Source: Dendrobium chrysotoxum
Lineage: Eukaryota > Streptophyta > Magnoliopsida > Asparagales > Orchidaceae
Assembly (NCBI GenBank): GCA_019925795.1
Contig: CM034305.1
Location: 65,336,573 to 65,400,572, forward strand
Direction of reading: 5' to 3'
DNA length: 64,000 bases
Below are positions 19,501 to 29,208 of the stretch, one piece after another; within the stretch, counting starts at the first letter, position 1; every line of letters begins with the position of its first letter. The notes below the pieces were generated by a model, which saw nothing but the letters and a program-made list of their open reading frames with translations, did no database searches and was not told the DNA's origin. A program made the translations under genes and the position numbers.

Positions 19501-21705
19501 ATAAATCACCAATAAAACCAAAATAAAAAAACATCCATAGGCAATTCAAAAATGTCTTGCATAGATACAATGGTCAAATATACCCATGATCTATGACTTG
19601 GTCACTTCTTTTAAAAAGCTACCAAATCCAAAACTTAGCCAATTAAAGAACTTCAACTTAAAAAATAAGGTAACATAGCAACATACATTATGACAAGTGA
19701 GAAATGGGCCAAATGGCCAACTCTTTCACCTACATAAACCAAACATGCTTTTCTAAATCATATAATCAATAATTTAGCTATAATTATCACCAAATTTAAA
19801 AGAGAGATGCAATGTTAGGTAAAACATCTTAGGTTTTTTTGTTTGTTAACACATCATTAATCCCTATTTTAATTGCTTAATGACAATGATAAACATCCAT
19901 TAATTTTTTTTAAAAAAAGACAAGCATCCATTAATTGGAAGGTAGAGTTAGCTTATCACATCAATTTAATCAATTAAGAATATTTGTTTAGGATATTAAA
20001 TAGTGATATGACTATATAAATCATTTAAAAATATTCAGGTTTTACATTAATATTAATAAAAAATATATATTGTAATTACTAAAGTTAGATCCATCAATAA
20101 GAAATTTCTGATAATTTAGAATTAAAAAGGACACATTTTTGCTGAAAATCTACAACAAACAAATTAATTGAAAAAAAGTGATCAAATAAAAAAAAAACAA
20201 TTAGGTGTTTTTTTATTTTTTTATTTTTTTTTATTTTATGGGAGTGATGTCTCTTAATTGAACTAGTTGGTGCACACATGCAATCATGTTCATGATAATG
20301 AGGCCTATATATGTGATCCAAGATATTAAAAAATAAGATAAATATTATTTAATTATATATATAGTGAGAAAATATATAATGTGTTAAAAAAAAGCTTAAA
20401 AAAGCTTTTAAATTATTTTAAAAATGAATGTGTAATGGAACATTCAGTAGGATATGATTGACTAGACAAGTTTCTTTTTCAAAGGAAGAAATTTTTTAGA
20501 TTAGATTTTTATTATATAGGATAAATATTTATTGTTTATTTCTCATGATTTAGATTAGACTTGCAAGATTCAGATTGTTTTTTTTTTTTGTGTTTTGATA
20601 TAATTTTGAGCCCAATGGGATAATTTTATTTGCATATAAAAAATCATTTAAAAATATTTAGATTATCTTATCTGCAATTTAACCCGTCTTCAAAAAATTT
20701 GACAAAAAGTACTGCTCTCTCAGACGAATTAGGTGCGAGTTTTTGAAGCCCGCATGTCTTAATTGATGGATGAGACTGACTTAGTCTCGTTATTCCCTTA
20801 AGATTCAACTGAAGTGATTAATTATGTCGACTTTCGAAGCAAAATTACACCGTATTTAAAAATTTCATTTTGCAACAAATCAAATATTGATATATGTAAT
20901 TCTCAACAAACAATATACCTAAAATCCTTAGCAATTGAGATCTAAATCTATGAGAAATGCACATAACCTTAGCCAGCAAGACTCTCTGTTTTAGATAGAA
21001 AAAAGGAAAGTAAATTTTAATGCACAAAAAACCTTATTCCCTCTACACCTTTTTTCTTCAACATTTCCAACTGTTTTAAGCCTTATTATAAAAGGTTGGT
21101 AAAGTGCATGTTGTCATATATTCCATTGTTAGGTGGTCAATTCATTTGGTAGAGAAAGGTATCTTCAATTTGAATGGAAGCATTTCTCTTCCTTATCTCT
21201 TGAGGAATTTGGTCCCCTCTAATCCTTCATTTTAGGGTTTTCTAACTCAAGAACTTAGGTCTATTCAACAATTATTGATCAACTTTTTTTTTTTAAATTT
21301 TATATTGGATATCATATGATTTGAATTTTCAAATTTGGTTGTCATTTTAGTTCATATTTTCAATATTTTTTTATTTTTTATTTAGTTCATATTTTCAATA
21401 TAGTCATGGAGATAGTTAAGAATTAGGCAAGAAATTGCCATCAAATTAATTATGGAAGGCTACAAAACAATAAATAAGAGAACTTCAAATCAAAGTGAGA
21501 AGAAAAGCACATCTATTGAAGTGATTTCTCTTTTATATGAAAGTGATTTTTGTTCTTTTTGGGGTCCTATTAGGTTCCTAGATCTATAATTATGAAATTA
21601 TTTAAGGATGGTTATAGAAAAAATAAAATTAAATTATATTAAATGTGGATTGAGAGTTGATTGGATCTATTGTTGTTGATTTGAAAATCATTGAATATGG
21701 AAGTT

Positions 21706-21736
<31 letters not shown>

Positions 21737-21952
21737 GGCGCAATTATAATTTTTTTAAGAATACAAATCTATCACATATTTTTATTAGATGGGTATAATA
21801 CAAATAAAAATATAAGAAAAGTGACATCAATTACATATATAAAGTCAATGTAAAATAAATTATGAATATTAATCTATATAAAATTGAAAAATTTTCTCAT
21901 AACTACTCCGATCTCTTTATTAAAAACTAATAAAATGAGATTATAATATTAA
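19501..21952. other. AT-rich spacer with microsatellite
   Basis: Long AT-rich stretch with poly(A)/poly(T) runs and a (CT)n microsatellite at about 21706-21732. Short minus-strand ORFs here have no recognisable domain and AT-driven composition. No gene supported. Confidence 0.45.
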
Positions 21953-22050
21953 GGTTTTGTTTCGCATAACTTTCTTACTGTTTTCTAAAATAATTTTTTT
22001 GAAATAAAAATTTTTATACTAAAAAACTGCTTTAGAAAACAGTAAGAACC
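21953..22050. mobile_element. Palindromic MITE, copy 5 (one terminus lost)
   Basis: Left arm GGTTTTGTTTCGCATAACTT and internal CTTACTGTTTTCTAAAAT pair with the right half, but the right outer terminus is missing. TAA flanks it at 21950-21952 and 22051-22053. Confidence 0.7.
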
Positions 22051-22053
22051 TAA

Positions 22054-23196
22054 GTTGAGACTTTTGATAGTCATTGATAAAAAACTTTAAGCTTGATTAA
22101 TATATTCTATCTAATGAACTTCATTAAAATATACAATTAAGTAGCTTATATAGGTTTTCAAATTCTTATTAGATTAAACTATATATAATACTAAAGGTAA
22201 TGTATATCATTGTGAGGAGACATTCAAATGAAGATATGGCATCAATTTTAAATGAAGAAATGCTTCTCAAAACCATCTTTCTTACATTAAAAAAAACCCT
22301 AAAATTCATATTGTATGTGACATGTACTTTTCGTTAATTATTGATTGAAACATCATAGCAAACTACAAAATAAAATAAAATAAAATATGGGTAAACTAAC
22401 ATGGGATCAATTATGTGTTGAACAAAATGATTTTGAAGAATAATTTTATTTTATGTTCTAATCATGCACAGATCTCAATGTAGATTGATCAAAATCAACA
22501 GAATCCCATGAGGTTGTTCAGCTACTACATGCTTTGAGACAAATAGGCAATAATTACATTAATTACATTAATTATTAAAATTAAAATTTTCAAAATAAAT
22601 TTATTGAAGCATTAATAAAATTGAAAATTGGCAAATAGGCAATAATTATTAAATTTATTTAAGATAAATATAATATAAATTATAATTAATTAATGATATA
22701 TTATTATAATCTAAATAAAAATTTTCTAATGAACCCTAAACCCTAAACATGTTCTAATTGGGTCAACCTATTCTGACCTAAATTTTCTCCAAAAGAATGT
22801 TGTAAGCCAAGAACATAGGGGGGGTTCACATGCAAGATGGTCAATAATTATAGTGCAGGTGAGATTAAATGACATAGTTTAAGGTTAATTAATAGATTTA
22901 GAGTCATAAATTAATTGATCATGTGACAGTGAGCTGTTAAATAAAATAATTGATAGACTCTAATAGTAGAAGACCATGTGAGTGAGCAATTAAATAAAAT
23001 AATTAGTGACAGGATCTTTGCCACATTTCTATATGCAACAACAGCCTTTTTTTTTTCATAAATTTTTATAATGGACCTATTTTGATAAAGCATTATTAAA
23101 CTTTGCTGTTTAATAATCAGAATTTGACACTTTTTTTAACTTAAAAAAAACCTTAAATGAACTATTTTACAGCCTGATCAATAATTTAAAAAACTT
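22054..23196. other. AT-rich spacer
   Basis: No gene. A 60-bp stretch containing GTGAGCTGTTAAATAAAATA near 22928 recurs imperfectly near 22981, a minor local duplication. Confidence 0.4.
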
Positions 23197-23199
23197 TAA

Positions 23200-23619
23200 G
23201 GGGCTGTTTGGTTGCCTAAAAAAAGAATGAAGTATAAAAAAATACAATGTAAAAAAAATACTTTGGAGCTATTTGGATGAATGAAAAAAGAACGTAGGAC
23301 CTTTTTTTTATTTTTTATTTAGTGAAGTGAATAACATGTAAATTGTAAGAAGGTTGTGAACTGAAAGGTCGAAGGCAAGTGGTGGGCGACAGTAGGTGGC
23401 AGTAGAAATGGTGGCTATCGTGTGTGGTCAAGGAAGCACTTTAGCAGTGTAAAATGTTTTCTGTCAAATTGGGCGAGAATGCTTTATCTTGAACTAAATG
23501 CAATACACTGCATTTGCTTTACCTGGTATTTGATTTTCATCCAACCAAATACCAAAAATTTGAAAAAGTACTGCATTTACTTTACTTTGCATTCACTATT
23601 CTTCCACCCAAACAATCCC
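23200..23619. mobile_element. Tourist-like MITE, 420 bp
   Basis: Begins GGGGCTGTTTGGTTGCC and ends CCACCCAAACAATCCC, imperfect inverted termini. TAA directly precedes (23197-23199) and follows (23620-23622). The interior has no ORF. The termini and TAA duplication fit Tourist/PIF-Harbinger MITEs. Confidence 0.75.
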
Positions 23620-24062
23620 TAATATCAAATGCAAATACAATGAACTAATGCTTCATTTGGGATAATTTTCTTGCATCTTTCCACCATAAAAATTTCTTAA
23701 AAATAATGAAAAAGCAATGTCCAAAAACTCTAAAAAAAAGCCTAAGGCTTTCCAAAATAAAAATAATCCACAGAAATTGAGATAAAAAGAAGCAGAAATC
23801 AACTCCAAATCAAACTTCATCATCAACCAATCTTTTTTGACGAAAAAAAAAAAGTCAATACTTCATAGATACAACAAATATAATTTACACAAAGGGAAAA
23901 ACATTCAGCAAAGATCAAACAGGCACAAAACAATCAAAAAAAGCACTGAAGGTGACATACCACTGCAGTTCATCCCCCTGATTGCAAAGCTCTGATAACT
24001 CCTAGTACAGTTAAGCTCCAAAATAAGGGCATTGGAGTTGGTAAAGACAAACAGTATGAAGA

Positions 24063-24224
24063 TCAAGATTCAACAGAGGACAGTAGTGGAGTGTTTTGAT
24101 CGTCAGCATACTGTGATCGATCTTTAGGCACAAGAGACGGATCATTATATGCAGTTTTCAGTTTATCAAAGAATTCATTCATTCCTGGATCATTCTGATC
24201 GCTTCGATCTTTCTTTATTAGTGT
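24063..24224 (-). CDS. OSCA/CSC1-like channel, last coding exon
   Basis: After the acceptor TTTGTTTGTAG the minus strand is open for 53 codons and a stop. It reads TLIKKDRSDQNDP, then MNEFFDKLKTAYNDPSLVP, then DDQNTPLLSSVES. This is the conserved cytosolic C-terminus of plant OSCA/CSC1-like proteins (a KKDRxDxxDP motif, then EFFDKL). Its phase (0) matches the donor of the exon at 37069-37302. The intron between them is 12,844 bp. The gene lies on the minus strand with exons at 37069, 37888 and 46424. Confidence 0.85.
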   Translation of the reverse strand, partial: TLIKKDRSDQNDPGMNEFFDKLKTAYNDPSLVPKDRSQYADDQNTPLLSSVES

Positions 24225-25397
24225 CTACAAACAAAACAGCCAGTTGAGGGATCAGTTCAGCTTATATTAAGCAGATACTTTCAGTATAAACTATTATTGA
24301 TTCTTGTCTTCCATAAGAAGGGTATAAACATAATGATAAATCCATTAGAAAAAGGTGGAATTACAAATATGTCTACTTACAAAACTAATACCAATGTTAT
24401 TTTTTAAAACTACTGAGATTATATATATATTTGAATGTGTCGCAATCAAATTATTGTGAATCAAATAAAAGCGAAATTAAAAATAGAGGTACAAGAGTGC
24501 TAGTTTTGTAAATAACTAAGCTTTGAGTGTTCTGCATGTAATTGCCCCAAAAAGAGGGCAATTGAAGATGATTCTTCAATTTAGACCATTTTAAATAAGA
24601 TTCCACGAATAAGAATGCAAGCTAACATCATGACCTTATTTGCACCTAAATGGAAGTTCAGATACTTTCTGAGAAATGGTGGAGCTGAAGAGAGTGGTCA
24701 ACTGACTCACTAAATAAAAATTTAAAAAACAGTTTGGCGGCTTCACTTGATTTACTCGCCAATAAGCCCACAGAAACGATGAGCAGAATCGATTCGAAGT
24801 TAATTAAAATGGCAATAGTTTTCTCCCAAACAAAACTAATACATAAATGAGTAAAAGAAAATGCAAGAAGCAACTTGTTTTTGGAATTCAAATATATTAA
24901 ACTGTACTGCATGAAAAACTATAGTTTTCAGAGCTAAAATAAATAAGGTTTTCAAAATTCTAAAAGGCAGCCCCCACATTTTTTCCTTTTCGACAACACA
25001 TCTCATCACCAAAAACTTAACTAATCTAGCTCGCCCTCCTATGCCAAAGACAGTGTTAGAAGATAAATAATGAATTAATCATCATAATTGGCCTTATTCC
25101 AAAAGTTGGCCACAAGAATCGTGTATTTTCATTCATTCCCGTTTAGTATCTGATGTGAAACATGCATAGAGTTCACAAGAGATTAATAAGAACAAATTGT
25201 GACAAACTTTTCAATTAGCAAATCATCGTAATAACAAATAAAAACTTTAAGAATTCGTAGTCTTCCACTTGCTTAGGCAAAGAAATACATGTAGATTAAC
25301 CAAAACGGCTTAAGCAAATACAAAGGCAAGAGTAACATTCATAGCTTATAACAGAAATCCATAATTTAATAATAAGAGTTTCACCTTGAGAGAACAC

Positions 25398-25796
25398 TCA
25401 CTCAACTACTCTAGGTTTTAGCGGATGAAGATACTCCACACTAGACTTGAGATCACCACTAGGAAGTAGGGGCCGAAGACCCTCGTTGCGGAAGTTTAGC
25501 GGAGGGAAGCTTTCAAAATACTGAACGATGCCGCTATGACGGTAGCAACACCAATGGCCTTGATCCAAGAGAAGGTGGTCGGCGTTGGAGGAAGGAGTGT
25601 AACGTCCGGTGATTAGCCAAGGTTCGGATGGAAGCTGCTCTTCGTCAACGTCCGCCAATGTGTAAAGGATGCGATCAACATACTCTTCCACGGTGTAGTC
25701 GAAGCCGAATCCCGGATCGAAGAACGACGATTGAAGAATGTCAAGTTGACCGTACTCGTCATATGCGAAGCCATGATCAACTTCGAAATCCGCCAT
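25398..25796 (-). CDS. Unrecognised 132-aa ORF inside the solo LTR, probable captured exon
   Basis: An acidic ORF starting MADFEVDHGFAYDEYG, with EEYVDRILYTLADVDEEQLP, GHWCCYRHSGIVQYFESFPP and LLPSGDLKSSVEYLHPLKPR. Base composition and codon use are gene-like and more GC-rich than the surroundings. I do not recognise the family. Near its end a strong donor (GA|GTGAGT) and a second one (CAAG|GTGAAA) are followed by intron-like AT-rich sequence, so it may be the first exon of a host gene copied with part of its intron. It has the same orientation as the LTR and lies downstream of the LTR TATA box. The usual LTR copies lack it. Confidence 0.5.
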   Translation of the reverse strand: MADFEVDHGFAYDEYGQLDILQSSFFDPGFGFDYTVEEYVDRILYTLADVDEEQLPSEPWLITGRYTPSSNADHLLLDQGHWCCYRHSGIVQYFESFPPLNFRNEGLRPLLPSGDLKSSVEYLHPLKPRVVE

Positions 25797-26769
25797 CCAT
25801 GAGTTGATGTGTCTCGGTGATGTCCTTGGTGAGGCCGCCGGTTGGTAGGGAAGAGGGAGGCAGTGAGGGTGTGGGCGGCGGCAAAGGGAAGAGGGGGTAG
25901 GGGCGGGTAGGGCTAGGTGGGGCTTTGGGAGAAAGAGTAGAGAGTAAACTTAGAAAACCTGAAATTAATTTCAGAATTTACTTAATGGGAGGGAGGGAAT
26001 TAATTTGAATTTCAAATTAATTCATTAATGGGCTAGGGGCGACAATTAGGAGAGGATTAGGGGAGCATTAAATGTAATTTGGAGTGAATTGGAGAGAGAA
26101 AATCAAGGGGGAAGGGGGCCGGCCATGTAGAGAGGGGAGAGAGGGAGTTAATGTTTAGCAAGTGGGCCCCAAGGGAATTAATAGAGGTTCTAATCAAATC
26201 TGATTTTAATATCAGATTTAATTAAAATTGGAAGGTTTCCTATTTAGATTTAAGCATTAGGAAAGTATTTGAAAATTCAATTAATTAATTGAATCCTCAT
26301 TAGGGAGCTTTTCTAATTACCAAATTATATTTTAGGAAAGAGAGTAAAGGGCTTTGAAATTTGAATTTCAAATCTATGGTTCAATGGGGGGAAAGGGGCC
26401 GGCGGCTAGGCATGTGGAGAGGGGAGGAGGTGGTGGTGGCCGACGGTTGGGTGGGAGGTGGCCGGCGGCTTGGGTGGCCCAAGGAGGCCGGCGGGTTGGG
26501 GTAGGGCTCGGTTTGGGGGAAAACAAAAGAGAAAAAAAAGGGGGAAGAGGGTGGGGAGGCCGGCGGGTGGAAGGGAGAAGAGGGGTTTTGGTGTAAAGGA
26601 AAGAAAAGAGATCGTAGAACCGCGAACCTTGGAATCCTCCAAAGATTGACGGGTATTGCTTTCACCCACCTAGGGTCTCTCCTCTCATGAACTCACTTAG
26701 AGATCAATCAAAGAAATCTGAAATTTTATTCATAATTCATCATCCATTACAAAACAAAGAGACCTCCAT

Positions 26770-26778
26770 ATATAGGTT
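26770..26778 (-). promoter_or_regulatory. TATA box of the enlarged LTR
   Basis: The minus strand reads CCTATATATGG, at the position of the LTR TATA box in the other family members (for example 59402-59410 and 54114-54124). It could transcribe toward the internal ORF. Confidence 0.5.
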
Positions 26779-27157
26779 TCAACAATAAGAAAATAAAAAA
26801 AGGACTTAAATGCCCTTGGGGCTACAATAGAGATACACTACCCAAAAGGGTAAACTAGGAAAACTGAAATGAAAATAAATAAAACATAAAACACATCAAA
26901 AGTAAAGACTCTGGATCGTAGCCGTCGATCTACGACTCCGTCGACGGTGCACATGTCGAAATCTCTGACTGATGTCCTCATCAGTATCACTATAGGTATT
27001 AGTCATATTCTATGCAAATATTTTACTTCCTAATCCCTCCATTCAAATTTATCTGTGTCCTATTGATAGATTTTCTACCCTCCCTAGTATATTCCCAAAT
27101 CATGCAAGTCAATTTTTTACAACTAATTTGTAACAACTACAACAGTCACATCTCTTT

Positions 27158-27670
27158 GAAGTGGAGGAATGCATCGGGCTTGTTATGTGATAGAAAAGTC
27201 CCACTTATACTTAAGGGAAAATTCTGTAAGATGATAGCGAGACTTGCAATGCTTTATGGTGCAGAATGTTGACCATTAAAAGAGAAGCATAATATTAAGT
27301 TAAGTGTTGCAGAGATGAGAATGCTCAGGTGGATGAGTGGCTTTATTCTTAAAGACAGTATACAAAATGAGCATATACATGATAAGGTTGGAGTAGCTCC
27401 AGTAAAAGATATAATTAGAGAGAGTCGTCTTAGATGGTTTGGTCATATAAAACGACGGCCTTCCGATGACCCGATTAGAAAAGTAGAGGTATTAGATTTG
27501 ACTTATAAAGAAAGGTAGAGGTATCCCTAAAAAGACTTGGTTAGAAAATATTAGAATGACCTTTCTTTATTAGATTTAGATGAGAATTTGACGCTTAATA
27601 GGATACAATGGAGAAAAATGATTCATGCAGCCGACCCCACAGTGGGATAAAAGCTTGTTGTTGTTGTAGT
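27158..27670 (+). mobile_element. 5'-truncated RTE LINE
   Basis: The translation gives WRNASGLLCDRKVPLILKGK, MRMLRWMSGFILKDSIQNEH and RESRLRWFGHIKRRPSDDP, the C-terminal part of a plant RTE-type polyprotein. The element ends ACCCCACAGTGGGATAA and (TTG)n. A 19-bp duplication (one mismatch) flanks it: ACAACAGTCACATCTCTTT at 27139-27157 and ACAATAGTCACATCTCTTT at 27671-27689. It has in-frame stops and is dead. Confidence 0.9.
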
Positions 27671-27689
27671 ACAATAGTCACATCTCTTT

Positions 27690-29030
27690 AATGCAATCAT
27701 TTTTTCATCCATTTTTAATTTTAAAATAAATAAACTTAGTATGCTCATTCAAGTCATACTAAACTTAATTATTAATGACTATCACCCAACACTTAAATTT
27801 ATATAGCACATTTACTTCAAAACCATATCACTTCGGTAAAAAAAAATCCCTGCACTAGCCTTCATTCCATTTGTAACAACATAAAATTCTTCACAACTAC
27901 TATTATTGTGTACTAGCTTACTCTCGTCTGTAAAACTAAGGTGGCATTTTCATCGCACACAGTAGAAGATAGAGGTCCACGTCATGAGGGTGGATGCAAG
28001 AAGCCTTTAATGCTCAAGTTTAATATGAATACGTTGGAGAGCACGGATTGAAAAGGGAACAAAAAACAGTTTTGTTTAGGTCTACAAAAAAATCAATGAA
28101 ACTTAAAAAACTGAACCAAACCCCGAAAAACTTTATTCTTAAGGTTCAGTGAGGTTAGTTTTGTTTTGGTTTGAAACTTACATAAATCGATAAATTGGGG
28201 TTGCCTTATGTTTAAGGTTTTGGTAGACCGAGAAAACCAAACCAAACCAAGTCATGTTATGCATAATATATTTTGAGCCATCTAATAAAACATAAACGTC
28301 GATCGTTGTTGAGTAGGGCGTGCCTTGGACGCTAGAAATTATTAGTCAGTGGTGGGGTTAGTTGAGGATCAAAAGCAACCATCAATGTGGCTGATCACCA
28401 ACAAATGGAAGGCATGCTTCATTAGCTTCCTAACTGGTCATCTGAGTTGAAAACCTTTGACTTTGATGGCCCTTAAATGGTCAAAATCCCCGTTTAGCTT
28501 CAGTTTACCACCAATCAGTCCTAAGCCCATTTATGTGGTTCAAAGTCTCTAAAATGAGCCTGACCTCATGACAGACTTAGTATTTCCTCAAATTAACCTC
28601 ATTCAGCATCTTCAGTTGGCCAAAACCTAAGCATAGTTGACTACGGCAAGTCCTAGTTGACCTCCATTGTCTTAGACACCTCAATGGTTCAATTACAAAT
28701 TAATTCGATTAGAATAGCCTAAGCATCAATTGATTTGACCTCATAACTTTGATTAGTACCCAAATGACCCAAACAGTATGATCAAGGTAAAGCCCAATTG
28801 CAAACTTATGGCTCTAGTTCAGCTTGGGATTCATTGGACAAATCTAAATTGAAGTTGAAACACTTTGGGCTAGTACTGCTTAAGGTTTGCCACATATTTG
28901 TATAATTATATAATTTAGATAATATTTAAATAATTTTAATAATTATTATATCATCCAGAACTCCAATTGAATAATTGAAACCTAAACCCCTCATTCGGAT
29001 TCCATGTTTGGTTTAGTTTTCACACTATTG
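27690..29030. other. Non-coding stretch in the OSCA intron
   Basis: AT-rich, no ORF with recognisable content. A patch at 28075-28250 is rich in AAACCAAACC-type motifs with weak inverted symmetry. Confidence 0.35.
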
Positions 29031-29032
29031 CT

Positions 29033-29208
29033 TGTAAGTCTCGCGCCAAACACCTGCAAGCGTGACACGCACGTTTGGACAAGGGTTATATCCCCATTAG
29101 TCTTATATGCATTGTTGAGTTAGGCAATGTTCCTGTAAGTCTCATATACACCACTGGGCCAAGCCATATCCCTATAATTCATGCATACAATGTTGGATCA
29201 GGCTATAT
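29033..29208. repeat. Minisatellite, about 39-bp unit, interrupted by an L1
   Basis: Successive diverged units such as GTAAGTCTCATATACACCAC followed by TGGGCCAAGCCATATCCCT repeat about every 39 bp. The last unit resumes at 31455 (CCCGTAAGTCTAGCACACACC) after the L1 insertion. Confidence 0.65.

Larger units (their letters stand above)
25151..26983 (-). mobile_element. Solo LTR of the TGATG family, enlarged copy (1.8 kb)
   Basis: The plus strand starts TGATGTGAAAC and ends GATGTCCTCATCA, the termini of the LTRs at 51834 and 59212. GTATC is found directly before (25146-25150) and after (26984-26988). The middle shares blocks with those LTRs (AACCGCGAACCTTGGAAT, GACTGACGGGT-like, CTCCATATATAGG). 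At 1833 bp it is about 600 bp longer than its relatives. The surplus lies at roughly 25164-25860 and carries a 132-codon ORF. Confidence 0.88.

Noticed and set aside
20094..23622. Several 60-75-codon ORFs
   Set aside because: AT-driven composition (Phe/Leu/Lys/Ile), no motifs, no context.
10600..24000. AGO7 or another gene in the gap between the membrane protein and OSCA
   Set aside because: Looked for PAZ/PIWI-like blocks on both strands; found only transposons and AT-rich sequence.
25480..25560. Resemblance of GHWCCY...VQYFESF to the His/Asp boxes of Ulp1/adenain-type proteases
   Set aside because: Only a short pattern match; no catalytic Cys box and the acidic residue is Glu; not enough to name a family.
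25398..25796. The ORF as an alternative first exon of the OSCA gene, spliced to the exon at 24224
   Set aside because: A phase-0 donor (AGA|GTAGTT) could be drawn, but it is weak, the ORF sits inside an LTR with its own TSD, and the exon at 37069 fits the family sequence directly.
26354..26669. Overlapping ORFs on both strands rich in Gly, Arg and Pro
   Set aside because: They are reading frames through the purine-rich and CCGGCC-rich part of the solo LTR; no domain, overlapping frames on both strands.
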